From positions 6,795,451 to 6,859,450 of the forward strand of contig CM036209.1 in NCBI GenBank assembly GCA_020631735.1: DNA of 64,000 bases, in the 5' to 3' direction. A model generated the notes under the pieces. It was given only the letters and a program-made list of their open reading frames with translations, was not told the DNA's origin and did not search any database. Position 1 is the first letter of the stretch. Each line of letters begins with the position of its first letter. The DNA comes from Saccharum officinarum (lineage: Eukaryota; Streptophyta; Magnoliopsida; Poales; Poaceae). Positions 1 to 12,200 of the stretch are shown here, piece after piece. The translations under genes and the position numbers were made by a program.

Positions 1-2052
1 CTACTACAGATGTGGGAGACGGGTGTGAAGGATGTTTGGGATGAGTACAAAAAAAAACATGTCACGATAAAGGTTATACTTATCGCTACAATCACTGACC
101 TGCCAGGGCGAGGTTGCTTGTCTGGAGAGAAAACAAAAGGATACACTGGGTGTGTCGAGTGCTTGGACGAGACTGATGCTATACATCTACCAGAAAACAA
201 GAAGATGGTCTATATGGGACACCGTAGGTTCCTACGAAGGGATCACCCTTACCGCAGGAATAGAAAAGATTTTAATGGGACTACTGAGAAACGTGGACCT
301 CCAAAGTATCGAGACGGGAAACAGATACTTAAACAAGTAAGCAAACTCACAGATGTTGTCCTTGGGAAGGGGAAGGTGCAGTACCAGCGCCAGCCGGTAG
401 TATCTGGAAGAAAAAATCAATCTTTTGGGAACTACCTTATTGGCCACTTTTGAGTGTACATCACTGTCTTGATCCAATGCACATAACTAAAAACGTGTGC
501 GGTAACACACTTAACATGTTGATGAACACCGGGGGAACAACAAAGGATTCTCTCGCGACACGCTTGGACATGCAACACCTGGGCCTCAGGAGGAGTTGCA
601 CCCAATAACTCTTGAGGATGGCCACTTGAAACTTCCGGTGGCATCATGGACACTAAAAAAGGAAGAAAAGGCCATGCTTATTTCTTTCTTCAATGATCTC
701 AAAGTGCCAACTGGCTACTGTGCGAATCCGAAGAGGCTAGTTAACATGAGAGAACTTAAGTTTAACTATGGTTGTATGAAGGCCCATGATTGTCATGTCA
801 TTATGACTCAGCTGCTCCCAGTTGCCCTGCGAGGTATCCTCCCTGACAAGGTCCGTGCCCCAATCATAAAGTTGTGTTCGTTCTTCAACGCAATCTCTGA
901 AAAGGTCATTGAAGGGGCAAGCTAGACCAGCTGAAGCAGGAGATAACCGAGATTCTATGCAGGCTTGAGATGCATTTCCCACCGACTTACTTCGACATAT
1001 CAGTGCATCTACTTGTTCATCTTGTGGACCAAATTAAAGCCCTTGGCCCAATGTACCTACACCAGATGTTTCCTTTCGAGAGGTTGATGAAAGTTTTCAG
1101 GCGGTATGTTAGGAATAGATTCATACCAGAAGGGAGCATGGTAGAAGGATGGACAATGGAGGAGGCCATTGAGTTCTGCACATATTATATGGACATCAAT
1201 CGGGTCGAAGTTCTAGTATCTCGTCACGATGGAAGACTAGGGGCAAAGGAACAATAGGTGAGAAAGCTGTCAAAATAGTCGAAGTGGTTTCCTTCAGACA
1301 GGCACACTTCGCTGTTCTCCAGCAGGCCGACGGTGTGATGGCATACATTAATGAGCACAAGCAGTTACTGCAAAGTAAGCACATCGGTAGGTCACAGGCC
1401 TGGCTTGAGAAAAACATAAGGAGGAATTCGGTGACTGATTTCGACGCTGCAGGCTAGGAATGGTGACGGGATGTCAGCTAGATCTCTTAGCTCCCGGACC
1501 TTCGACTACGGTGATGATGTACCAAGGTTATGATATAAATGGTTTTACATTTTACACAAAAAAACAGGATGGAAAGAGCACCAACCAAAATAGTGTTGTT
1601 CGTTTCGACGCCCACGATGAATACGGCACGGTGGAGGCAACATACTATGGTTTCATAGATGAGATATGGGAGCTAGACTATGGACGACAGTTGAAGGTCG
1701 CTTTTTCCGTTGCCAGTGGGTCCGGCTAGATGAAATCAACACCGACAATGATGGGTTCACTACCGTTGATCTATCCATGACCGCATATAGAGATGACCCC
1801 TTCGTCCTTGCAAAGGATGTTTTGCAAATCTTCTATGCAAGGGATAACAATACAAAGGAAAGACTACAAGTAGTCATGCAAGGCAAAAGGAAGATTGTCG
1901 GTGAAGGAGTGACAGACGAAGAAGAGTACAAAGGTTATCAAGAAATGACTCCTTTTGGGGCGGACATTACCCTACCTATCCTTGAAGAGGGTGACGAACC
2001 TGCTTACCTCCGGAGTGATCACGATGAGGCCATCATAGTTAGAATATCATAA
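1..2052 (+). pseudogene. TNP2-type CACTA transposase remnant (Transposase_21, DUF4218, DUF4216)
   Basis: TNP2 proteins are the catalytic transposases of CACTA elements; they bind the terminal repeats and cut in the nucleus. The window opens inside the coding region. In order, the frames show: the tnp2 core (10-453); the conserved LDPMHITKNVC motif (about 470-500, another frame); a DUF4218-like stretch (596-1257, including MHFPPTYFDISVHLLVHLV near 970); and a DUF4216-like stretch (1460-2052) ending IIVRIS before TAA at 2050-2052. Reading frame changes at least near 400, 590, 915 and 1700, the last at a T tract, and in-frame stops occur. It is therefore a pseudogene. Missing introns could explain some breaks but not the T-tract shift. 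Confidence 0.85.
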
Positions 2053-2364
2053 ACTATGTAATCCTTAATGAAATGTTGTTTTAGTAATTTGCATCGAATT
2101 TGAGATCGTATGGAGTTGTAGAGATTGATGAGTTCTACCACTATTATTTTGGAACTTTGTTGATATAACGGATGTCATGTTTCCAACAAAGTGACATAAC
2201 TTTGTGTGAGACAGAGCACTTTATGAGCCATGCCTAATAAAACTTTCTCAAATTGAGAAATGAATAAAATAAAAGTTGTAGACATTCATGAGTTCCACAA
2301 CTTTATTGTTTACAACTTTTCCATTTGAGATCAATTGGGGAAAAAAATGTTTAAAAATATCAAT
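2053..2364 (+). other. 3' flank of the TNP2 remnant
   Basis: AT-rich noncoding sequence after the TNP2 stop. It contains two diverged copies of a roughly 45-bp block, starting GTTGTAGAGATTGATGAGTTC near 2114 and GTTGTAGACATTCATGAGTTC near 2275. No gene is seen. Confidence 0.5.
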
Positions 2365-2481
2365 ATCACTGCGGTTCTATAACCAACCGGCAGTGATATG
2401 GAACATCACTGCCGGTTGGTTATTAGAACCGGCAGAGATATGGGACATCACTGCCGGTTCTAATAACCACCCGGTAGTGAT
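2365..2481. repeat. Internal array of CACTA subterminal-type repeats
   Basis: Inverted short units of the form ATCACTGCCGGTTGGTTA / AACCGGCAGTGATAT occur about six times in 117 bp. The same motif forms the subterminal array at 7659-7912. In CACTA elements such motifs are the binding sites of the accessory transposase. Here the array sits between the two genes, directly upstream of a TATA box, rather than at an element end. It could mark a composite of two CACTA elements or an internal regulatory site. Confidence 0.75.
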
Positions 2482-2489
2482 GCGTGGGT

Positions 2490-2497
2490 TATATAAG
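2490..2497 (+). promoter_or_regulatory. TATA box upstream of the second CACTA gene
   Basis: The sequence TATATAAG lies nine bases after the internal repeat array and is followed by a GC-rich leader. It is the best candidate core promoter for the second transposase gene, whose first clear ATG is at 3934. The spacing implies a long leader or an unrecognised first exon and intron. Confidence 0.45.
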
Positions 2498-3614
2498 GCG
2501 CTGGCGCGCTCCAAGGCCAGTGCATGACTCTACGCGCTCGACGCTGTTCGCCAGTGCACGCCGCCGCCGCCCGACGCGCACTGCACGACGCCGCAGCCCG
2601 ACGCCGCCCTTCACGACGCCGTCCCCTACCGCTTCCTCAACGCCGCCGTCCCTACAGCTACGCCGACGCCGCCAGGAGCTCCTCCACATCGCTGTTGAGC
2701 GCGCCACCCCTGCTTACTCGGTGAGTGCCCATAAGGTGTTCGATAGAATGCCTCAGTCCTTCTCTGCCCTGTTTTCTCTGCCCTGCAGTTCAGCAATACA
2801 TAGCACATGGAAATAATTGCCTTAGTTGTTGTGGCTTATCTTACCGTGGAGTGTTGGGGAAGCCCTCAGGAGTCTCTGACAACCTGCAAGACTACTTTCT
2901 CCTATGACATGGACAATTGGTGCTGAGATGGAATTGGGGGCAGCACGAGTGTTGGGGAAGCCCTAAAACCAAAAAGCCTGCCCGTGTAGCATATGCATGG
3001 ATATCCAAGAAAACCAAAGGCAAAATAAGAGCGCGGTGGCCGGTGAAGTGACGAACTGACGACCGCACGCACACACGCACGTTCACGGGCAAAAGCTATA
3101 GCAGCTGCCCGCTGCCCACGGACCAGACCAAAACGACATGTGGCGCATGGAATGGAATCGTGAGCCGGCGAACCCGCGGCCGGTGGGGTGGGAGGGAAGG
3201 AGAACCACAGCCTGAGGCCGCTAACCACCACCAGCCAGGCCAGCCACCAACCCCCACGGGCCACGACGTCTTTTGGCCCCTTGGGTCTAAGGCGTTGGTC
3301 GTGCCTTGCGCGTTTGCTTAAAACCGGCGGATGTCCGTCTACGCGTACCTGCTGTTGGCGCTTGGGCACACGCGCCTGGTGGCCGCCAGGGGAAAAAATT
3401 GAACTGTATCCACTGTGCTCCAGCATATCCCTCCCATGATCTGCCGACACGTGTCCAGTCCCACGGATCCAACGCTCTTGATTTTTTTTCTCTGTCCACA
3501 TGCATTGGCCTATGTAGCCCACGAAAGGCAGACTGATGAGTGCTGTTGGATCCATAAGACTGGATATGTGACAACAGATCAGGACGGTATGCACTGAAGC
3601 ACAATGCATACAGT
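2498..3614 (+). other. GC-rich leader or intron region inside the CACTA element
   Basis: This stretch is GC-rich and has long open frames in several phases, none matching a family I recognise. An exact 18-bp direct repeat (GAGTGTTGGGGAAGCCCT) occurs at 2849-2866 and 2947-2964. It is probably an untranslated leader or intron of the second transposase gene. A captured host-gene piece is possible but not shown. Confidence 0.4.
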
Positions 3615-3740
3615 GGCCCTGTTCATCTGGCTTATAATCCGTCTTATTCAGCTTGTTTTTTTCAGCCGGAACAGTATTTTTCTCTCACAAAAAATCAGTC
3701 AATAGTGTTTTTCAGCCGACTTATAATTCCAGCCGAACGG
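3615..3740. mobile_element. hAT-like MITE (GGCCCTGTTC family)
   Basis: About 126 bp that starts GGCCCTGTTCATCTGGCTTAT and ends with the near inverse ATAATTCCAGCCGAACGG. It contains an internal TTTTTCTCTCACAAA tract. A related element at 17176-17293 has the same ends and, inverted, the same internal tract (TTGTGAGAGAAAAA). This is a common grass MITE type with imperfect short TIRs. No clean 8-bp target duplication is visible. Confidence 0.55.
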
Positions 3741-3933
3741 CTCTAGTATCATATAATTTTTTTTCCACCGCGAGACGCCTGCCGCTTGAGGCCGGGACTC
3801 CACCTGGAGGAGCCCCTCTCGCCAAGCAGTCATGCGCACCAGAACAAAGGAGTCTCGAATCGTGCCAAATATTGAAATTTACCCGTTGTCTAGCTTTGTT
3901 GACTCATATGTCAAATAATATGCTAAAGATTGC

Positions 3934-6900
3934 ATGTCCAGAAACATGACTCGTCATCGTCAATTCACCACCCGTCGCCGAACTACTGATACCCCACAAG
4001 CAGAGAGCACTGCGACAGGAGCGCCGCAGGATCCAACTAATGGTGGTGGTAACAATCAGGACGATTGGAGCCCTAGCCATTATCTGCAGCTAGACCAAGG
4101 AGACGAGGTAATAACTTAGGTCATACCTAATAACACGATAGTAAGAAATCACGCTAGATAAGTTTGATGGGGACTTATTTATGAATTTTGAAGCAGGTTC
4201 CGCCGCAAGAGCCAAGTGGTGAGGGTACCAGCAGGACTAAGCGTGGTGCAACAAAGCTTCCTCAAACAAGTAAACATTGGCACATCTCTGAGTTCGACCA
4301 AGTAGGGGAGCCGGTGGAGCCTCTTACAGCATTAGGCCCATACAAGAGTGTCATCGGGGCACTTGTAAGAGACTTTATCCCGATCAAATACAGGAAATGG
4401 ACTGGTCATGAGGATGACCCATGGAGGGTTCCAGAAAGTGAGAAGGAGCTAGTTTGGAACAAGTTGAAAGGGTATTTCACTTTTCCTAATGACTATGACG
4501 AGGCGACAGTCAAGAAGAAGGCCAAGGAAATCATGGGTCGCTCGTTCAAGACTTTCAAGGGAACCTTGTACAAGTTAATCAAGGAGGACAGAGAACCGAA
4601 TTTTGAGGGAGGTCAATACAACAAGCAGAGAGACTTCTGGGAGGAGTTCAAGGCTTACAAGCTATCCGAAGAGGCCAAGGCATCAAGCGAAAGAAATAGA
4701 GCAAACTCGCTTAAGGCAAAGGATCCTCATCGCCTAGGATCGCGTGGCTATGTAAGGAAGATTCCGGAATGGGAAATGGAAGTCCAGAAACTAGAGCAGC
4801 GCGGCATTAGGCCTCAGACAAGCGATTGGCAGCCCAGATCAGTAAACTACCTACTCGCAAGGGGGGCACAATACAATAGTGACGGAAGCCTTAATGCCAG
4901 TAGTGAACCCGTCAGCAATCTCCTCCAGAGGATTTCAACCTTAACTGAGAAGTGAATAGAGGTAACCGCAAGTCCGATAGAGAAAATGACGTGCTCACAC
5001 AAGCACTTGGAAACAAGGAGCACCCCGATCGCACTAGAGGAGCCGGAAATGTTCCTTGGGTGAAAGCATTCGAAGGTGAATCTTCATCCTATAGGAGCCG
5101 GGCGAGGGCTAGAACGCAAAGAGAAGAAGAGCTCCAAAGGTTTTGAAAGAAAATCGAAGATAGCATGGAAGCACGGATAGCTGCTCAAGTTGATGCACGA
5201 GTTATGTCAGCTATGCAATCCATGTGTTCGACACAACCGCAGCCTATCCTGACTTTGAATAGCCCAGTGCCCAAGGGTCGCAGTAGCTGCGACTCGACCC
5301 CTATGCTTGACGAAGAAGAGGTCAATGCTCCTCATCCGGTGGACAACATCACTGGACCTATTAATGTCAGGTTGTACATCCGTCAGCAGTGGACAAAAGA
5401 CAAGGTGGCGGTCGGACAAGCATTTCCAAGAGGAGACGACATCATTCATGGCAAGCCAATGCCACCCGGGTATGCCAGGGTCAGCATTGATAAGATCTTG
5501 GATAAGAAGTACAATAAGATACACATTGATTTCCCAGTGGAGGAAGATAGGCCGCGTCTTGTTCACAACTTGGGCACTCATGTGGTTTGGCGCAAACGCT
5601 TCATCAAGCTAGATGAGCAGCCATCTTCGGATGATGAGGATGACAGTGAATCATCGGCATCGCCGCCGCCAAGAGGTTTCTCTCCTCTGCTAGATCCTCA
5701 TTGTCCCTCTCCTGCCTCAAAAGAGAAGACACCTCCTCCACCGCCAAAGGAGAAAACACCTCCCTCCCACCGCCAAAGGAGAAACCTCCTCTACCTCCTC
5801 CACCTCCTCCACAGCCAAAGGAGAAGACACCTCCTCCTCCTCCTCCGCGAAAATCCAAAGTGCGATCAGGTTCGACCTCGCAACACAAGAGGTCATCAGT
5901 TTCGGTTGGTAATGCTCCCCAGACAAGTAAAAAGAAGGTGGATGCTAGCATTACGAGTAAGATGAAGGACCCGACTGTGGAGCCTCCAAGCAAGAAAGCC
6001 GCCGTTGCCTTCTTTAATCGAATAGCCAGTCTACCTAAGTGGAGACAACAGACCGAATTTGAAAGGAAACACAACAAAGAGAGTAATCAAATCAGAGCTA
6101 GAGAAATACACACCAAAGAATTGCTAGAGATACAGAACTTGGCCAACAACATGGGCATATCCATGGAGAGGGCCACGGAGTTGTATTACGGAACGAGAGA
6201 TTTTGAAAAAGCCACGGTCGCATACAAGTATTCAAGAGGCAAACCTTTGGTCGCCACCAAACAAGAGTATAGAGATTTGCCAACATACATGCGACAGTTG
6301 CATGATTATTACTCCCTGGATACTGCCAACGGAGACTGTGTCGGTTTTGAAGTTTGCATCCCTCGGAATGGTTTTTAATCATCCTGAAGAAACGGTGCAT
6401 ATTATTTATTATGAACACCTCTTTCAGCTCTTCCAACGGCGCTCGCTCGATACGCAGATTTTGATGATATGGTCTATGTAAGTACCCTACCTCACAACGT
6501 TATAATAAACTACGTGATTTGCATTTGAATATATCATATGTTTATTATGCAGGTGTATGGCAAAATGGTGCCTAAAGAAGCAATTGAGCAATATAGACTT
6601 CTTGGATCCCATATTTGTAAATGAGACAACATGCACCGCCTCTGGTGAAGATGACTATGTACCAACAAGTTTGAAGATTGAGTTTGAAAGGATGTTCAGA
6701 AACAACAAAACAACGTACTCCTACCCTACAACTGCGAGTATGTGTTCTCGACCCTTATTTTAGTGTTTCTTTTCTTGATATGTCATTCAATAACATGGAC
6801 TTTGTGATTGCAGCAACCATTTCATCCTCGTAGATATCTATCTTCAAGATTCACATATCGAGGTGTGGGACTCAAAGAAAAAGCCACTTTCTCTTATCGA

Positions 6901-7453
6901 CCCCCTAGTCAAAGTGCTGAATAAGTAAGTGAACCCAATATCACAACACTTTCTAATCACATAGGATATTGTAATGTCCTCGGTCTTCACACTTCATTTA
7001 CAATGTAACATAGAATGAAGGCATTACCGAATTGGAAAAATCTCGATAGCAAGATGCAAAAGCAATGGAGTGCCCCATTCAGTGTAAAGTATATGGAGGA
7101 TCTCAAGACCCTAGATCAACCGATGGGGAACAACGAATGCGGGTTCTATGTGATGTGGGCAATGCTAAAATACTTTGGCGCAAAAACAAATAAGGGAGAT
7201 GACATGGTACGTAGGCATCCCATTTCTATTGTTTTGTCTTACGTTTGTGCATCTCAATATCATCTTGCTTCAATTACAGCGCAAAGCAAACAATCACAAC
7301 CAGTTGCTAGATTTTGAGATGAGAGGAATTCAAGAGGAGATAGCAAGGTTTGTGATGGATGAGATATTGACCAAGACAGGATCATTCTCCATTGCGAGGA
7401 CTAAGAAGTACAAGGCGCAGTACGGAAGAGACCACATTGATAGGCTATTGTAA
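3934..7453 (+). pseudogene. Second CACTA gene: plant transposase (Ptta/En/Spm) with proline-rich linker and C48 peptidase domain
   Basis: The first ATG is at 3934; exon 1 ends GAG|GTA at 4107 and resumes at 4197. A Transposase_24-like domain spans about 4200-5140. A proline-rich KEKTPPPPP repeat lies at 5720-5860, and a conserved helical segment at 5990-6370. The 3' exons (about 6553-6737, 6814-6924, 7014-7206, 7280-7453) form a Ulp1-like cysteine peptidase. Its candidate catalytic residues are His at 6818 (NHF), Asp at 6869 (VWDSK), Gln at 7117 and Cys at 7138 (NNECG). GT-AG borders are visible for each intron. Breaks are a frameshift near 4952, a TGA at about 5144, a shift in the proline repeat near 5760 and a shift near 6350. 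Such proteins are the DNA-binding accessory factors of CACTA elements; the peptidase's role is not established. Confidence 0.75.
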
Positions 7454-7658
7454 TACGACTCTTAATTCGATACTTAAAGTTTTTTTTGAAACTTTTGTAA
7501 TATAAATGTTGATGGGTTTGTATTGTCGCTGATCAACAACCACCTTCACATCGATATCAAATTGATCGATAGCAACCTCCACCTCCCCGACCTCCCACCC
7601 CCACCTCCCCTCGAAATGAAAATAAAACAATTATTAAAATGCAAATTGTGAAAAGTAT

Positions 7659-7916
7659 ATCACTACCGGTTCAAAGAAAACCGGCAGTGATAATATAATC
7701 TACACAACCGGTTGGTTAAAACAACCGGCAGTGATGGCTCAAGTATCACTGCCGGTTTGTAACGAACCGGCAGTGATACATGAGCTATCACTGCCGGTTT
7801 GGCATAACCGGCAGTGATGTGATCAGTTCATCACTGCCGAGTTGGTTATGGCGGTTCAAAATCCGCCAGTGAAGGGGGGTTTTGAACCGCCAGTGATGTC
7901 CTTCTCTGCTGTAGTG
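7659..7916. repeat. 3' subterminal repeat array and terminal inverted repeat of the CACTA element
   Basis: About ten alternating CACTGCCGGTT / AACCGGCAGTG units occupy the last 258 bp of the element. They end in a diverged CGCCAGTGATGTCC unit and the terminal GCTGTAGTG. Pairs of opposed units can form small hairpins. In the family these are accessory-transposase binding sites. Confidence 0.85.
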
Positions 7917-8245
7917 ATATACTTGCAACATATGCAATATCCAGATAAAACACTTGCAACATACGTCTAAAAACAGATGAAACACTTGAAACATTGTCTT
8001 GAAACATCCGTGTATAGCTATAGTAACATATGCAACATCCAGATCTACTTTTACAATATCCAGATAAAACACTTGCAACATAAGTCTAAAAACAACTGAA
8101 ACATTTGAAACACACGCTTGAAACATACGTATACAACCATAGCAACATATGCAACATACAGATAAAACACTTGAAATGGGCGTATGAAATAACTGAAACA
8201 CTTAAAACAAAAGACTTGCAACATGTTCGAAAACGCCTGAAACAC
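7917..8245. repeat. Degenerate AT-rich tandem repeat next to the CACTA end
   Basis: The phrase CAGATAAAACACTTG recurs at about 7942, 8061 and 8159, so the period is about 100-120 bp with nearly three copies. Each unit also contains GAAACACTTGAAACAT-like words. It starts exactly after the CACTA terminus. It is noncoding; open frames on the minus strand are repeats of a Phe/Cys/Val-rich phrase. Confidence 0.6.
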
Positions 8246-8253
8246 TTGAAGAT

Positions 8254-9246
8254 TGTGATACTTCTTAACGACTAGTGGAAAAATTCCGCAAGCATACAAA
8301 ACTATCGCGTAGCACTTCACTCGATAAGTACCGAGTGTCGAATTTATATTTTCCAAAGGAAGATGGGAGGCTGATTTATATTTATTAGTTAGGATTGCTA
8401 AAGGAAAGCCTGAGTGTATCCTAAGTGGTTAAACGATATCGGTGGTTGTGTGTAAACTAACGAATAAACTAATAAACAAGCTAAACTAGAGGTAGGATAG
8501 CTAGGTGGGAGAGCGAGCAATTTATCTTTCAGTAACGAAGGGTAAACAAATGACTAGGAGAAATGCGCTAATATTTCGGGGCACAGTCCGTCTACCAACT
8601 AGGAGAGTTAAATAGACAAGGTCTGCCACAAACCTACGATTTAATAACTAGACCTAACATGGTGGAATACAGAGAATGGACAAGGCTGTCACCACTTGCC
8701 AACTACCACAATCTATCCAGAGGACTAGCCGTATCCACAGGTAATTTATAGCCTAAGCACCTCGCTTAATCTATAAACTTACTACTTCGATCTGAGTTCT
8801 GATGAAACGAGATCAAAGCATCCTAACCAGGAACCGATACTAACGAAAGACTACTAATTAAAAGATAACCTATGATACTAATACCAAGAGCAAGCACCTA
8901 AGCTCACTAATGATGAACAATAATGAACTAGAACTTGGACTAAGCAAAGCAATACTACTAAATAAAGTACTGAATAAAGTAAATGCTAAACGAAATAATT
9001 ACAAAGGAGCTATACCAGACTAGAAGACTCTTTCGGACTCAGAGAGAAGCTCCGCTCTTGCTCTACTTCCACTACTAGACTAAGTTGGTGAGCCTCAAAA
9101 TGAATGGGGCACTTCTCCACCAAGCACCACTGCCCTTTTATAGTGTGGAGAGGCAATGGGGGTACTTATAGAGCATCAAGTAGGTCAGTGGAGGTAAATT
9201 GGGCGCCGGGCGGCGCCAAGGGGCGTCGGCCGGCCCTTGATTTACA
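8254..9246 (-). mobile_element. LTR fragment, probably a solo LTR, minus strand
   Basis: Read on the minus strand there is a TATA box (TATAAAAGGG, about 9134-9142), followed by a pyrimidine-containing leader and a long AT-rich R/U5-like stretch. This layout is typical of a plant LTR. Candidate ends are TGTAAATC at the right and ATCACA at the left. The flanking pentamers AAGAT and ACCAT do not match, so the borders, especially of the short U3, are uncertain. No internal retroelement coding sequence is adjacent. Confidence 0.4.
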
Positions 9247-12200
9247 ACCATCAACTGTATAGTATGGGTGCAATTTTCGACTTGTAAAGAAAAAAAAACA
9301 GAGCCTTTTTTTTTGTTCCTGAGGACTCAAAGACAGAACCTTTGGATTTCAACGTGTAGTATTGAGTGTTATCTGGTGGTAGAAACAGTCACAGAGCCCC
9401 CTATGCTGCTGTTGTCGTTTTAAACTTGAACAGTGGGATGATTGTGATTTGGTTGCAGAAGTTATGAAATTCAGACTCGCCCGTTATGGGAGAAAAAAAC
9501 AGAGCAGGTCCCATGCATGAAGCCCACGATCCATTCCAGCACAAATGCACGATTTTTATATGCATGACATGGCATCATTTGGATAGAAAAACTAAGAGGA
9601 GCTCTATGACCCCACTAACTTGGGCCAAATGTATGACTCTTTCTCTCAACATATAATGTTCCATATACATCAACAGGAAAACAGTGTCGCATAGTTGATT
9701 TGTGTTGTCCTTCTATTTTTATGTTTCTAATTTGCAAGTTTTATTAACTATAGCTGATTGGGACGGCAACTCCATAATTATTCTTGGAGCTTGATCCCTT
9801 TGGAATCACCACAATTGATGTGTCTTCAATTGGCTGCACCATGCGAGAAATGTGAGGCTGGGGTTTGGCTAGAGGTAAGGGCATCACTTCAGATTGCACC
9901 ACTTCTTAATACTGTGCTAGGTCAGGTCTTGGGTGTGTGTGGTCATTTTGTTCTTTTATAAAAGGCGCTTTTCTATGGTTGTTTGTTGGCTTGTTTTTAT
10001 TTATTGGGGCTCTTTACCCAATAGGGCTGAAAAGTGAAGTATGGCTACCTGGATGGGAAATGAGGTGGTTGAGGTGGGAGAGGCAAAGGGTGGCGCCGTG
10101 GCAGCAAGGATTGGGGAGGGAGGCCAAAAAAAACTGAAAAGAATACTGGTAGAACATATATAGGGTGACAAGTTTTTGTGAATAATAGAGCTAGGGAGTA
10201 GATTAAACAGACTCAATTTGTCTGATCTTGTTAGAATCAGATACCAGTGTAAAGGTATTGGATTCTCACAATACCAGTGCAAAGGCTAATGGACAAAGTC
10301 ATTCTGAATCTTGAGCTGTGACCATTGAAGAAAGGGGCGTTGTGGGCATCATCCTTGTCCAAAATACAGTTAAACTAACTGGAAGTCTGCAAGCAAAAGA
10401 ATAACCATGCATGCATATGTCACACTGTGACACAAATATGAGATACAATAACAAAATCCAATGATCCATAAGTTGGAATGTTTTGGTTTCTATTGAGGAA
10501 GATTATATTTTATTACTAGTTAATAATCTCTCCATCCTGAAATATAATGTATCCAAGGAATTCTAGAATATATTATGGGATAGCAAAAGATGCTTGTGAC
10601 TCTCCCTTAAAAGTACGGAGATATTATGCTTACCATGTTTGAGCCTGGTGGTTCAGTGGTTGGGTTGACAATAAACACTAATGGCAACTAGGTAGCATGT
10701 GATTGGAGTCTAGGAGAGTTAATTCAGCTAGAATCCCTTATAATTCGAGATATATTTGAATGCTTGGTTATGTTATATTTTAGGATGGATTTAGTATATA
10801 AAATTGTGTAAAAGTTAGAAGTGCTTGAGTTATACCTGTGCGGGTAGGTAATAATAAGCAAACTAATATACGTAATCACATATTTGGGCTCTAACCTAGA
10901 ATCCTACAAAAGCCTTCCTCCCTCAAAGGTTGGGCCAGGAAGAAGGGACGAGACCTCCAATTGTCCTTCCTGCTGTGCTACTAGAATCTTTGGAAACACA
11001 GTGCAAAGTTTTCTTCCGCTCATTGTCATCCACTCATCATCACTCCCACCTGCTGGACCTCAGTGAACCAAGTGGCCTCACTCCCATGCCTGCTGGACCT
11101 AGTGAACCAAGTGGCCTCAGGTTTTTGGCACCAACTGTTATCTATGTAGTCAAGCTCATCTACCCCTTGTACCAGCTAAGTTGATGCTATCAAAAGCTAT
11201 ACCTTAAGTGAAGAGTTGGAACTGTTTGGATGTTTAATTTTGAGATTTGAGTCTCAAAGCTATGGCAGGCTGGCAGAAGATTTTTTTTGTGTTGTGCGCG
11301 TGCACCAACTGTGGCACATGTGAGAAAGAACTGTTGGACACTATTATAACTACCAATTCCCTTATCTTTTGTCGCAATCAATTGGTATGTTTGGCTGACA
11401 CGTATGGCATTTATGTGGTGCTCAGGAATCCTGAAGGGTTCACCACATATCGTCACTTAATTTTGTTCTCTTGTAGTTTTGGTTGATAATGATGGTGCAT
11501 GGTGGTCAACAAAACTAGTTCAAGGCCATGGTTAGTCTGAGTGGAACTATCAGTACATGTTCATATTATGAAGTATGATCTTTGAACACATAACATGCAA
11601 TTTTCATGGTTCTCAACATGTTTTTGACAATCACTTACTGTTTAATTTAATTATTCAACAGGCTTCATGTGTACCAGCAGTACTTTTCTCATGCATGTAT
11701 GAGGATTAACAAAAATTGAATTTCATGTAATGATTTATCTTATGCAAAGTTTAAAGTTTGAACCGATGATAAATGATGATATAACCTACTTCATCATAGC
11801 ACATCTGTTATGTAAAAGATGAAATTCACTAGCTAGTTCATTTTGCATTCATTTCCAAATAACTAGGTGTCATTTACCATTATTAGACTCCAAGTCCTCA
11901 ACCAAGCATGTCCCTGTCCTACGGCCGGCGTAGTTACAGCAACGTTGCTCCCTATAACAGCCTCTAGAATTATTGCCTATATACATGCTTCCTTTCATGA
12001 ATGTCTATGCCATTTGAGCGATGTAGACACTACTGTAGATCCTGCATGATTAGCCAAGTCTTTGGTTGTCAGAACTGTCGACCACAAAAAACTAATGACA
12101 ATCTAGTGGGCGATTTTCAAGCTAAACAAGTGACCTAACAGAAATGCTTATTCACACATCAAATAACTTATGGAGACAACAATTTTCTTACAAATGTATT

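Larger units (their letters stand above)
1..7916 (+). mobile_element. CACTA (En/Spm-type) DNA transposon, 5' end outside the window
   Basis: The right terminus is visible: read on the minus strand from 7916 it begins CACTACAGCAGAGAAGG, the class-defining CACTA end. Just inside lie many short inverted ACCGGCAGTG / CACTGCCGGT units. Upstream are two plus-strand genes in the usual CACTA order, a TNP2-type transposase and then a second transposase gene. The 5' terminal repeat is not in the window, so the 3-bp target duplication cannot be confirmed; the bases after the end are ATA. Both genes are broken by frameshifts and stops, so this copy cannot encode its own transposase. A hAT-like MITE (3615-3740) has inserted into it. 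Confidence 0.85.

Noticed and set aside
2902..3609. 235-codon open frame on the minus strand inside the CACTA element
   Set aside because: GC-rich, compositionally biased, with no recognisable domain. It overlaps other open frames on both strands and lies in a leader or intron region.
5604..6077. Glycine-rich minus-strand open frame
   Set aside because: It is the antisense of the proline-rich repeat of the second CACTA gene.
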